Of a stretch of DNA of 26,281 nt, positions 1-7,556 are shown in pieces; within the stretch, counting starts at the first letter, position 1; every line of letters begins with the position of its first letter. The stretch comes from Alphaproteobacteria bacterium (GTDB lineage: Bacteria > Pseudomonadota > Alphaproteobacteria > JACAEB01). The notes under the pieces are model-generated. The model worked only from the letters and a program-made list of their open reading frames with translations. It was not told the DNA's origin and made no database searches. The position numbers were made by a program, and so were the translations under genes. The stretch covers positions 1 through 26,281 of the forward strand of contig JACKLE010000017.1 of assembly GCA_024236075.1 (NCBI GenBank). Reading direction: 5' to 3'.

Positions 1-1797
1 CTGGAGCAGCGAGAGCGTGTTGTTCCAGGCCCAGTAGATGACGAGCCCTACGGCGAACTTCGCGAGCAGGAACGTGAAGACGAGCGGCATGAACTGGAAG
101 ATGCGCGCCTGGATCGGATCCGGCGGCGGCGGATTCATCTGCATCTGCAGCCACATCGTCAGGCCCATGACGATGGGCCAGAAGCCGAGCGCGGCGAGCG
201 ATCCGACAAATGGAAGAGCCGTCGGGTCGTAGGGCAGCAGTCCGAAAAGGTTGAAGAGGCTCGTCGGATCGGGAGCGGAAAGGTCCCGAATCCATCCGAT
301 GAAGGGCTCGTGGCGCATCTCGATCGTCACGAAGAGGACGTTGTAGAGCGCGAAGAAGACCGGGATCTGGACGAGGATGGGCAGGCAGCCGGCGAGCGGG
401 TTCACCTTCTCCTTCTTGTAGAGCTCCATGAGCTCCTGCTGCTGCTTGACCTTGTCGTCCTTGAAGCGCTCGCGCAGCTTCGTCATCTCGGGCTGGAGCT
501 TCTTCATCTTGCTCATCGCCTCGTAAGACTTGTTGGCGAGCGGGAAGAAGGCGAGTTTGACGAGCACGGTGAAGGTGAGAATGGCCCAGGCGAAGCCGCC
601 CGGCAGCACGCGGTTCAGGAATTCGAGCGCGTGGAAGAAGGGCTTCGTCAGAAAGAAGAGCGCGCCCCAGTCGATGGCGAAGTCGAAGCGGCGAATGCCG
701 AGCGTGGTTCCGTAGGACTCGACGACGTCGACCTTCTTGGCGCCGGCGAACAGATGGGTCTCGACGGCGTGGCTCCCGCCGGGCGCGACGGTCGCGACGG
801 GAAGCACATAGTCCGCCTGGAAGGACGGCCGCTGCTCGCTGCCCGTCGGGCGAAAGGAGACCTTGAAGGCGCTGTTCACGGGCGCGAGGGCGGCGATCCA
901 ATATTTGTCCGTGACGCCGATCCAGCCGTCCTTCGTGTCGTAGGTCACGGCGCCGTCCTTCAGGAGTGCCTTGAAGCGCGACTGCTTCAAGGTGCCGTCG
1001 ATGACGCCGAGGAGGCCCTCGAACTCGATCCAGCTCGTGGCGACCGTGGGCATGCCCGCATGGTAGACGCGCCCGAACGGCGCCAGCGAAACGGGTCCCG
1101 AGGAGCGGTTCTCGACCTCGTCCGTCACGGTGAACATGTAGAGCTCGTCGACCGCGATGGTGCGCACGAAGCGCAGGCCCTGCCCATTGTCCCAATAGAG
1201 CTTCAGGGCGTTCGTGGGGGTCAGGGCCCCCGCATTCGCCTGGCGCCAGAGCGTGTCGGACGAGGGAACCGGACCGGCCTGCCCCGTGGCCGCCCATCCG
1301 AAGTCCGCGAATTGCGACTGGGCCGTCCCGGACGGCGCGAGAAGGACGATCTCGCAGGTTTCCGGGTCGAAATGGCTGAGGCGAAGCTGGTCGCGCTGAT
1401 ACTTGGTGAGCTTTTCGGCGCGGCAGCCGTCAGGGTCGGGAAGGACGTGGTAGTTCTTGAGCTGCAGCCGGTCGAGACGCCCGCCTTTGAGGGCGACCGA
1501 GCCGCGCAACGCCGGAGTGTCGATGGCGACGCGCGGCGCATCGGGTGCGTCGACGGGGGCCGCATCGGCCTTGGGTGTCGTCCCGAGCGTCGGAATGACA
1601 CCGTCGCCTTCCCGCGCCGGCTCGGCCGAGACGATGGGCGGCACGCCTTCCGGCGTCTCGGTCTCGGCCGCCTGCTCGCGGGCGGCCATCTCGGCCCGGC
1701 GCTTCTCGAGCGCCGGATTGCCGAACATGACCTGCCACACGAAGAGCAGGGCCATCGAGATCCCGATCGCGATTAGAAAATTCCGTTGCTCTCCCAT
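1..1797 (-). CDS. yidC: Membrane protein insertase YidC (3' end outside the window)
   Basis: YidC inserts membrane proteins into the inner membrane, alone or with SecYEG. The reading frame opens at ATG 1797 (MGEQRNFLIAIGISMALL) and is still open at base 1, so 599 codons are visible and the C-terminus is missing. Residues about 6-24 form the N-terminal membrane anchor. A Pro/Ala/Glu-rich linker and a large periplasmic domain follow, to about residue 390. Next comes the conserved insertase core: a membrane segment around GGFAWAILTFTVLVKLAFFP, a basic cytoplasmic coiled hairpin (MSKMKKLQPEMTKLRERFKDD), and further membrane segments ending near FAVGLVIYWAWNN. The long periplasmic domain is the Gram-negative form. 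The gene lies 47 bp downstream of yidD and is probably co-transcribed with rpmH-rnpA-yidD. Identification is very secure. Confidence 0.97.
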   Translation of the reverse strand, partial: MGEQRNFLIAIGISMALLFVWQVMFGNPALEKRRAEMAAREQAAETETPEGVPPIVSAEPAREGDGVIPTLGTTPKADAAPVDAPDAPRVAIDTPALRGSVALKGGRLDRLQLKNYHVLPDPDGCRAEKLTKYQRDQLRLSHFDPETCEIVLLAPSGTAQSQFADFGWAATGQAGPVPSSDTLWRQANAGALTPTNALKLYWDNGQGLRFVRTIAVDELYMFTVTDEVENRSSGPVSLAPFGRVYHAGMPTVATSWIEFEGLLGVIDGTLKQSRFKALLKDGAVTYDTKDGWIGVTDKYWIAALAPVNSAFKVSFRPTGSEQRPSFQADYVLPVATVAPGGSHAVETHLFAGAKKVDVVESYGTTLGIRRFDFAIDWGALFFLTKPFFHALEFLNRVLPGGFAWAILTFTVLVKLAFFPLANKSYEAMSKMKKLQPEMTKLRERFKDDKVKQQQELMELYKKEKVNPLAGCLPILVQIPVFFALYNVLFVTIEMRHEPFIGWIRDLSAPDPTSLFNLFGLLPYDPTALPFVGSLAALGFWPIVMGLTMWLQMQMNPPPPDPIQARIFQFMPLVFTFLLAKFAVGLVIYWAWNNTLSLLQ

Positions 1798-1844
1798 CCG
1801 CTCCCGACCGCTCAGGGGCCCCTCTAGACGCTACGCCGTGCCCG

Positions 1845-2231
1845 TCAACCGGGCGTCCTTGTATCATGTGCCTCGCCGCAGGACAGGCCGTTTCTCGCCC
1901 GCGCGAATAGGTCGCGCCAGCGGGCGTGCCTCGGCACCGGGTCGAAGCCGGAGCTCCCGCCGAGAAACGTCAGGGGATGGCAGCGCGCAAGGCGTCGTGC
2001 GGCGAGGACGAGGCCCTTCGCCGCTCCATGGCGCCCGATCGCCTCGATCGCATAGGCCGAGCATGTGGGCGCGAAGCGGCAGCGCGGCCCGAGAAGCGGG
2101 GAGAGGAGATAGCGATAGGCGTGGATCGGGAGCGCGGCGGCGAAACGGGCGAGGCGGTCAAGCCTTCCCGGGCGGGACGGCGTCGCGGGTTCCGGCGGCG
2201 CGCCTTGCGGCTCTGGTGCTCCCGTCTCCAT
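1845..2231 (-). CDS. yidD: Membrane protein insertion efficiency factor YidD
   Basis: YidD is a small membrane-associated protein that assists YidC-dependent insertion. The 128-aa product carries the family core: an amphipathic stretch IHAYRYLLSPLLGPRCRF, then the cysteine motif CRFAPTCSAYA (Cys51, Cys57) and a third cysteine in LARCHP (Cys84). About 30 residues precede the core and are rich in Pro and Ala, longer than in many homologues. ATG 2231 has an AAGAGAG ribosome-binding site just upstream. The first 74 bases overlap the 3' end of rnpA in another frame, which suggests translational coupling. yidC follows after 47 bp. Confidence 0.95.
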   Translation of the reverse strand: METGAPEPQGAPPEPATPSRPGRLDRLARFAAALPIHAYRYLLSPLLGPRCRFAPTCSAYAIEAIGRHGAAKGLVLAARRLARCHPLTFLGGSSGFDPVPRHARWRDLFARARNGLSCGEAHDTRTPG

Positions 2232-2589
2232 GAACTCTCTTCAGGGCCTCGATGAGATCGGCGACCAGACGGTCGAAGGGGCGCGTGAGGGTGGCGGCGC
2301 GGGCGATGAGCACATAGTCCACGCCTCCCCGCCCGTGTGTCGCGACGACAGCGGCCGCGGCGGCCCTGAGGCGGCGCTTGGCGCGATTGCGGACGACGGC
2401 ACCGCCCAGGCGCTTCGTTGCCGTGTACCCGACACGTGCCACGCCTGGAATGGCCGCGTCGCGGGCACAAGCCTGCAGGACGAGGCCCTGCATCGCGCAA
2501 GACCGCCCGGAGCGCGCCCGCAGGAAGTCCTCCCGCCGGCGCAGACGCTCGATCCTGGCGCCCTCAGGCGCTGAGCCGCTTGCGGCCAC
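2158..2589 (-). CDS. rnpA: Ribonuclease P protein component
   Basis: RnpA is the protein subunit of RNase P, which removes the 5' leader from precursor tRNAs. The 143-aa product begins with the family pattern RIERLRRREDFLRARSG and contains the RNA-binding signature RNRAKRRLR (about residues 67-75). The only standard in-frame start ahead of the conserved region is GTG 2589. This places the start 26 bases inside the end of rpmH, and the 3' end overlaps yidD by 74 bases. The last 25 or so residues are a low-complexity basic tail. Confidence 0.95.
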   Translation of the reverse strand: MAASGSAPEGARIERLRRREDFLRARSGRSCAMQGLVLQACARDAAIPGVARVGYTATKRLGGAVVRNRAKRRLRAAAAAVVATHGRGGVDYVLIARAATLTRPFDRLVADLIEALKRVHGDGSTRAARRAAGTRDAVPPGKA

Positions 2590-2698
2590 GCGCGCGACGG
2601 CGCTGCAGCACCTTGCGGCCGTTGCGCGTGGCGAGGCGCGCGCGGAAGCCGTGGCGGCGCTTGCGGACGAGCCGGCTCGGTTGATAAGTGCGCTTCAC
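2564..2698 (-). CDS. rpmH: 50S ribosomal protein L34
   Basis: This is a 44-residue, highly basic ribosomal protein of the large subunit. The protein begins (M/V)KRTYQPSRLVRKRRHGF and continues through RLATRNGRKVLQRRRARGRKRLSA, which is L34 over its full normal length. The start is GTG 2698, preceded by a GGAGAG ribosome-binding site. Upstream in-frame starts would add a 34-residue extension with no family counterpart. It is the first gene of the minus-strand rpmH-rnpA-yidD-yidC cluster. Its promoter should lie in the 185-bp divergent gap before 2884. Confidence 0.96.
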   Translation of the reverse strand: MKRTYQPSRLVRKRRHGFRARLATRNGRKVLQRRRARGRKRLSA

Positions 2699-2883
2699 GA
2701 CGACTCTCCGCCGGGTCCTTCGGGGACCCCGTGAAAAAAGAAGCGATGGTGTAGCGAGGCGGCTCCGCCAAGTCAACGAGGCGGGCCGCGCGCGCCTCAC
2801 GATGGAGTGATGTGGCCTCGCCCGCGCGCGGTGGCATCCTGTGGCGGCGAGCGGGGCGGGCCCACGTGGAAGGAGAGGCGGGC

Positions 2884-3678
2884 ATGGCGGAGAACGGCGG
2901 TTCGGGCGCGCGGGTCACGCTCGTGCGCCTTCTGCCCGTGCTCGCCGTCGCCGGCGGGCTCGCGCTCGTCTTCGCCATGGGCTGGCAGCATTATCTCGCG
3001 CCGCGCGCCATCGCCGAGCACCGTTCGGCGCTGAAGAGCTTCGTCGACGGCCATCTCGCCCTGGCGCTCGCGTTCTATGTCGCGGTCTATGCCGGCTCCA
3101 CGGCCCTTTCGATTCCCGGGGGGCTCGCGCTTACCTTGCTCGGCGGCTTCCTCTTCGGCTGGCTCCTCGGGGGCGCGGCCGTGCTCGTCGGCGCGACCGC
3201 CGGGGCCTGCGCGATCTTCCTCGTCGCCAAGACGGCCCTCGGCGACGCGCTTGCCGCCAAGGCGGGGCCGTTCCTCGGCCGCCTGCGCGAGGGCTTCGCG
3301 CGCGACGCGCTCAACTATCTTCTGTTCCTGCGCCTCGTGCCGGTCTTTCCCTTCTGGCTCGTCAACCTCGCCCCGGCCTTTCTGGGTGTGCCCTTCCGCA
3401 CCTTCGCGATCGGCACCTTCATCGGCATCGTTCCGGGCACCTTCGCCTATGCCGCGGTGGGCGGCGGGCTCGACGAGATCTTCGCGAGGGCCGAGGCCGC
3501 CTACGAGACGTGCACCGCGGGCCCGAGCCCCGAAGCCTGCCGCTTCGCGATCGACGCGTCCGCTCTCCTCAATCCTACGCTTCTCGCGGCCTTCGCCGCG
3601 CTCGGCCTCGTCGTGCTCGTGCCGGTCGCCCTGCGACGGCTGCGCAAAGGCGAGGGCGCGGCGTCCGGCCCGCCCTGA
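2884..3678 (+). CDS. TVP38/TMEM64 (SNARE-associated/DedA-type) membrane protein
   Basis: This is a 264-aa integral membrane protein of the VTT/DedA domain family (PF09335), a group linked to lipid scrambling and membrane homeostasis. After a short N-terminus there is a membrane segment (LLPVLAVAGGLALVFAMGW). The conserved core follows: VYAGSTALSIPGGLALTLLGGFLFG, then RLVPVFPFWLVNLAPAFLGV and the GTFIGIVPGTFAYAAVGGGL motif, with a final C-terminal helix. ATG 2884 was chosen because AGGAGAG lies just upstream; an earlier in-frame start at 2812 would add 24 atypical residues. The next gene, an FAD oxidoreductase, begins 20 bp after the stop. The two families are also known as fused proteins, so a functional link is likely. 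Confidence 0.92.
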   Translation: MAENGGSGARVTLVRLLPVLAVAGGLALVFAMGWQHYLAPRAIAEHRSALKSFVDGHLALALAFYVAVYAGSTALSIPGGLALTLLGGFLFGWLLGGAAVLVGATAGACAIFLVAKTALGDALAAKAGPFLGRLREGFARDALNYLLFLRLVPVFPFWLVNLAPAFLGVPFRTFAIGTFIGIVPGTFAYAAVGGGLDEIFARAEAAYETCTAGPSPEACRFAIDASALLNPTLLAAFAALGLVVLVPVALRRLRKGEGAASGPP

Positions 3679-3698
3679 CCTTCGGGAGACGGATCCTC

Positions 3699-5153
3699 AT
3701 GGAACGGATCGTTGCCGACATCTGCGTCATCGGGGCGGGCTCGGGCGGCCTTTCGGTGGCGGCCGGGGCAGCGCAGATGGGTGCGCGCACGGTGCTGATC
3801 GAGCGCCATATGCGCAGCATCGAAGGCGTCGGCGAGGTCATGGGCGGGGACTGCCTGCATACGGGCTGCGTCCCCTCGAAGGCCCTCCTCGCGGCGGCGA
3901 AGCGCGCGCACGCCATGGCGAGCGCCGCGCCATACGGCATCGCGCCAGGCGATCCCAGGGTCGATTTCGCCAAGGTCAACGCGCAGGTGAAGGAGACCAT
4001 AGCGCGCATCTCCCCCATCGATTCGCGCGCGCGCTTCGAGGGCCTGGGCGTGCGCGTGCTCGCGGAGACGGCGCGTTTCGTGTCGCCGCGCGAGCTCGTG
4101 GCGGGCGAGGCGACGGTCGCGAGCAGATGGTTCGTGCTCGCCACCGGCTCGGTGCCGGCGGTCCCGCCGATCCCCGGCCTCGACTCGGTTCCCTATCTCA
4201 CGAACGAGAGCCTTTTCGATCTTCAGATCCTGCCCGAGCACCTCGCCATCATCGGCGGCGGGCCCATCGGTATCGAGATGGCGCAGGCACACAGGCGCCT
4301 TGGCGCGCGCGTCACCGTGATCGAGAGCCGGACGATTCTGGGCAAGGACGATCCGGAAGCCGTCGCGCTCGTGCGCGCGCGTCTCGCCGCGGAGGGCGTC
4401 GAGATCCTCGAGGAGGCGGGCGTCGAGCGGGTCGCGGCGGCGGGCACGGGAATCCGGATCGCCGTCCGTCAGGGGTCGGCCGAGCGCGACGTCGAGGCCA
4501 CGCATCTCCTCGTCGCGACGGGCCGCAAGGTCGAGACCGGCGGCCTCGGGCTCGACGCGGCGGGCGTGCGCCACGGGCCGAGGGGCATCGAGGTGGATGC
4601 GCGCCTGCGCACCTCGAACCGGCGCATCTTCGCCATGGGCGACGCGGCGGGCGGGCTCCAGTTCACCCACGTCGCCGGCTATCATGCTGGCATCGTTGTG
4701 CGCAACGCGCTGCTGCGCCTGCCCACGAAGAGCGACACCTCGCTTTCGCCGGCCGTCACCTATACCGATCCCGAGCTCGCCCAGGTCGGCCTCACCGAAG
4801 CGCAGGCCCGCGAGCGCCATGGGCGCGGCGTCACGGTCTGGCGTGCGCCCTTCGCGGACAACGACCGCGCCCGCGCCGAGCGCGACAGCGACGGCTTCGT
4901 GAAGGTCGTGGCCGGACCCAGCGGACGCATTCTCGGCGCCACCATCGTCGGCCCTTCCGCGGGCGAGCTCGTGCAGATCTGGACGCTGGCGCTCGCGCGG
5001 CGGCTGAAGCTCTCCGCGCTCACGGGCATCATCGCGCCCTATCCGACGCTCGGCGAATCCTCCAAGCGCGCCGCGGGCGCCTACTACACGCCGTTCGTCT
5101 TCGGACCCCTCGTGCGCATGGCCGTGCGCCTCCTCAGGCATCTGCCGAATTGA
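3699..5153 (+). CDS. FAD-dependent pyridine nucleotide-disulfide oxidoreductase (MerA/Lpd-like)
   Basis: This 484-aa class I flavoprotein disulfide reductase has the FAD-binding motif GAGSGG near residue 12 and the redox-active disulfide GGDCLHTGCVPSKAL (Cys52, Cys57). The NAD(P)H fold is at GGGPIGIE (about 186-193), the second FAD motif is at RRIFAMGDAAGG, and there is a C-terminal dimerization domain. The His-Glu dyad of dihydrolipoamide dehydrogenase (HPTLSE) reads YPTLGE here (Tyr448, Glu453), so the catalytic histidine is replaced. A C-terminal Cys pair like that of true mercuric reductase is absent, as is an N-terminal HMA domain. The substrate is therefore unknown. ATG 3699 has a GGGAG ribosome-binding site. 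The gene follows the TVP38 gene closely, and TVP38-oxidoreductase fusions exist in bacteria. Confidence 0.93.
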   Translation: MERIVADICVIGAGSGGLSVAAGAAQMGARTVLIERHMRSIEGVGEVMGGDCLHTGCVPSKALLAAAKRAHAMASAAPYGIAPGDPRVDFAKVNAQVKETIARISPIDSRARFEGLGVRVLAETARFVSPRELVAGEATVASRWFVLATGSVPAVPPIPGLDSVPYLTNESLFDLQILPEHLAIIGGGPIGIEMAQAHRRLGARVTVIESRTILGKDDPEAVALVRARLAAEGVEILEEAGVERVAAAGTGIRIAVRQGSAERDVEATHLLVATGRKVETGGLGLDAAGVRHGPRGIEVDARLRTSNRRIFAMGDAAGGLQFTHVAGYHAGIVVRNALLRLPTKSDTSLSPAVTYTDPELAQVGLTEAQARERHGRGVTVWRAPFADNDRARAERDSDGFVKVVAGPSGRILGATIVGPSAGELVQIWTLALARRLKLSALTGIIAPYPTLGESSKRAAGAYYTPFVFGPLVRMAVRLLRHLPN

Positions 5154-5202
5154 GGGGCGCGATGGACAAGGCGCCGCCGCGGGCGCGATAGTCGCGCTCG
5201 CC

Positions 5203-6678
5203 ATGGTGGCAGATCTGGGCGCGAGCAGGACGGCGGGCGAATACCTCGGAGGCGTGCGCGGCTTTGCCGCGAGCCTGAGGGGGCGGCTCCTTTTTCTCAC
5301 CGTCTTCTTCGTGATGCTGGCCGAGGTGCTGGTCTACGTCCCCTCGATCGCCTTGCAGCGCGAGCGCCTCCTCGAGATGCGCCTCGAGATGGCGCAGCTT
5401 GCCGCGCTGACGCGCGAGGCCACGATGGGCGAGGAGGTCTCGGACGCGCTGGAGGCGGAGCTTCTGAACAATGCCGGCGTCCTCACCGTCAGCCTCAAGC
5501 GCGACGATGCGCGCGAGCTCATGCTGTCCGTTGCCGACCCTCCGCCCGTCGATCTCGTGGTGATGCTGGGCGCGGCGAGTCCCTTCGCTCTCGCCGCCGA
5601 TGCCTTCGGCACGCTGGCGGCGCCCTCCGGGCGCATCCTTTACGTCAAGGGCTATCCGGTGAAGGGCGGCGGCACGATGATCGAGTTCACGCTGCCCGAG
5701 CGCGATCTGCGCGTGGCGCTCTTCGCCTATTCGCGCAATATCCTCTTCCTCTCGCTTTTCATCTCGACGCTGACGGGCATCCTCGTTTTCGCGAGCCTCG
5801 ACCGGCTGTTCCTCAAGCCCGTGCAGCGCCTCGTCTCGGCGATGATGCGCTTCCGCGAGAAGCCGTCGGACGCCACGCGCATTCTCGTGCCGTCGGGCCG
5901 CAGCGGCGAGATCGGCGAGGCCGAGAGGGCGCTCGCGGCGATGGAGCGCGACGTCCATGCGAGCCTTCAGCACAAATCGCGCCTCGCGGCGCTCGGCGAA
6001 GCGGTCGCCAAGATCAATCACGATCTGCGCAACATCCTCGCGTCGAGCCGCCTCATCTCCGACCGCCTTCTCGAGAGCCCCGACCCGATGACGGCGCGGC
6101 TCGCGGCACGCCTCACGGCCGCGATCGGGCGCGCCATCGACCTTGCGACGAACATCCTCAAATATGGGCGCGCCGAGGAGGCGCCTCCGGTCCCCCGCAC
6201 GCTCGACCTCCACCGACTCGTCGAGGAGGTCCGCGTGAGCCTCGACGCGCCCGAGGCCGGGCCGCTCGCGCTCGTCAACGAGGTCGCGCCCGCGACGGAG
6301 ATCGTCGCCGATCCCGATCAGCTCTTCCGTGTGCTGCTCAATCTCGCGCGCAATGCGCTCGAGGCGGTGGCGGCCGGCGGGCGGGCGGAAGGGCGCGTGG
6401 CGCTCGCCGCCCGAAGGAGCGGCGAAGCGGTCGAAATTTTCGTCCGCGATACGGGGCCGGGCATTTCTGCCGAGCTCGCCGCCCGCCTGTTCCAGCCCTT
6501 CATCGGCTCGGCGCGCGCCGGCGGCTCTGGCCTCGGCCTCGCCATCGCGCGCGAGCTCGTCGAGGCGCATGGCGGCACGCTCGAGCTCGACGAGACGGGC
6601 CCCGAGGGCACGAGCTTTCGCATCCTTCTGCCGCAGAACGGGGCTCCGCAGCCACGGGCCCAGGAGGGAGCCGCCTGA
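5203..6678 (+). CDS. Orphan sensor histidine kinase (HAMP, HisKA, HATPase_c)
   Basis: This is a 491-aa membrane sensor kinase. A first membrane helix lies at about residues 28-50 and a periplasmic sensor of roughly 120 residues follows. A second helix lies at about 176-198, then a HAMP linker. The H-box is AVAKINHDLRNIL, with phospho-acceptor His273. The catalytic domain is intact: N-box NLARNALEA (Asn384), G1 DTGPGIS and G2 GSGLGLAI. Asp-Leu-Arg-Asn after the histidine, rather than Glu-Phe/Leu-Arg-Thr/Asn, resembles other alphaproteobacterial kinases. No response regulator is adjacent, so the partner is unknown. ATG 5203 has no convincing ribosome-binding site, so the start is less certain than the body. 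Its stop overlaps the next ATG by one base, indicating coupling with the methyltransferase gene. Confidence 0.93.
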   Translation: MVADLGASRTAGEYLGGVRGFAASLRGRLLFLTVFFVMLAEVLVYVPSIALQRERLLEMRLEMAQLAALTREATMGEEVSDALEAELLNNAGVLTVSLKRDDARELMLSVADPPPVDLVVMLGAASPFALAADAFGTLAAPSGRILYVKGYPVKGGGTMIEFTLPERDLRVALFAYSRNILFLSLFISTLTGILVFASLDRLFLKPVQRLVSAMMRFREKPSDATRILVPSGRSGEIGEAERALAAMERDVHASLQHKSRLAALGEAVAKINHDLRNILASSRLISDRLLESPDPMTARLAARLTAAIGRAIDLATNILKYGRAEEAPPVPRTLDLHRLVEEVRVSLDAPEAGPLALVNEVAPATEIVADPDQLFRVLLNLARNALEAVAAGGRAEGRVALAARRSGEAVEIFVRDTGPGISAELAARLFQPFIGSARAGGSGLGLAIARELVEAHGGTLELDETGPEGTSFRILLPQNGAPQPRAQEGAA

Positions 6679-7448
6679 TGGCCTGGAATCCCACGACCTA
6701 TCTGCGCTTCGCGAGCGACCGGGAGCGCCCCCTGCACGACCTCGTCGCGCGCGTGCCGCTCGAGACGGCGCGCGCCATCGTCGATCTTGGCTGCGGCACG
6801 GGGAACTCGACCGCGGCCATCGCGGCGCGCTATCCGCAGGCTCGCCTCACCGGCATCGAGTCCTCGTCGGCGATGCTCGCCAAGGCGCGTGCGAGCGCCC
6901 TTGCCTGCGACTGGCGCGAGGAGGACATCGCAGCGGCGCGTCTTCCGCCGGACACGGATCTCGTCTTCTCCAACGCGGCGCTCCATTGGCTCGACGATCA
7001 CGAGTGCCTCTTTGCGCGCCTTGCATCCGAGCTCGCGCCCGGCGGCGCGCTAGCCGTGCAGATGCCCGACAATTTCGCGAGCGCGAGCCATGCCCTCATC
7101 CGGGATACCGCACGAGAAGAGCCGTGGGCGGATCGGCTCGCCCCTCTTCTTCGCCCTGCGCCCGTGCTCACCGCTCCCGAATATGCCCGCCTCCTCGCGC
7201 CGCAATTCGAGGCCCTCGACATATGGACCACGGAATATCTGCACCGGCTCGAGGGAGAGGACGCTGTGCTCAACTGGGTCTCCGGCACGGCGCTCGTGCC
7301 GCTCATGGCCGCTCTTGCGGAGACGGAGTGCGAGGCCTTCCGCATGCGCCTCTCCGAGAAGCTCGCCGCGGCCTATCCACGCGAGCCGGACGGCACGACT
7401 CTGTTTCCGTTCCGGCGCCTGTTCGTCATTGCGGCGGGCCGCCGCTGA
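6678..7448 (+). CDS. tam: Trans-aconitate 2-methyltransferase-like SAM methyltransferase
   Basis: This 256-aa class I S-adenosylmethionine-dependent methyltransferase resembles Tam, which methylates trans-aconitate, an inhibitor of aconitase. The N-terminus (MAWNPTTYLRFASDRERPLHDLVARV) and the SAM-binding motif VDLGCGTGNST (about residues 35-45) match Tam closely. So do the acidic GIESSS segment, the FSNAALHWLDDH motif and the LAVQMPDNF region. The C-terminal PREPDGTTLFPFRRLFVIA is also typical. Its start overlaps the kinase stop in TGATG, so the two genes are translationally coupled. The substrate is inferred from family resemblance. Confidence 0.9.
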   Translation: MAWNPTTYLRFASDRERPLHDLVARVPLETARAIVDLGCGTGNSTAAIAARYPQARLTGIESSSAMLAKARASALACDWREEDIAAARLPPDTDLVFSNAALHWLDDHECLFARLASELAPGGALAVQMPDNFASASHALIRDTAREEPWADRLAPLLRPAPVLTAPEYARLLAPQFEALDIWTTEYLHRLEGEDAVLNWVSGTALVPLMAALAETECEAFRMRLSEKLAAAYPREPDGTTLFPFRRLFVIAAGRR

Positions 7449-7498
7449 TCTGCGGCATTCGAGCCAGCGACAGGCGTATTGCGCACCGCAAGAATCGC

Positions 7499-7513
7499 GT
7501 AACCATTTATTAG
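7499..7513 (+). promoter_or_regulatory. Candidate CtrA-like site upstream of the ParA-family gene
   Basis: The sequence GTAA-CCATTTA-TTAG reads as two near-matches to TTAA separated by seven bases. This is the spacing of the alphaproteobacterial CtrA box (TTAA-N7-TTAA), with three of four bases matching in each half. The surrounding 30 bases are clearly more AT-rich than the flanks. It lies 44 bp before the ATG of the ParA-like gene. This is a pattern match only. Confidence 0.3.
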
Positions 7514-7556
7514 GTTGCGTTCATTGATTCGTTTTCAGGCATTGCGAGGCGGGGTA

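Noticed and set aside
310..1776. Long plus-strand open frame opposite yidC.
   Set aside because: It is the antisense of a clear YidC gene; its low-complexity Arg/Glu/Leu sequence is typical of antisense frames in GC-rich DNA.
3699..5153. Calling the oxidoreductase mercuric reductase (merA) as part of a mercury-resistance operon.
   Set aside because: There is no HMA domain, no C-terminal Cys pair and no merR, merT or merP nearby.
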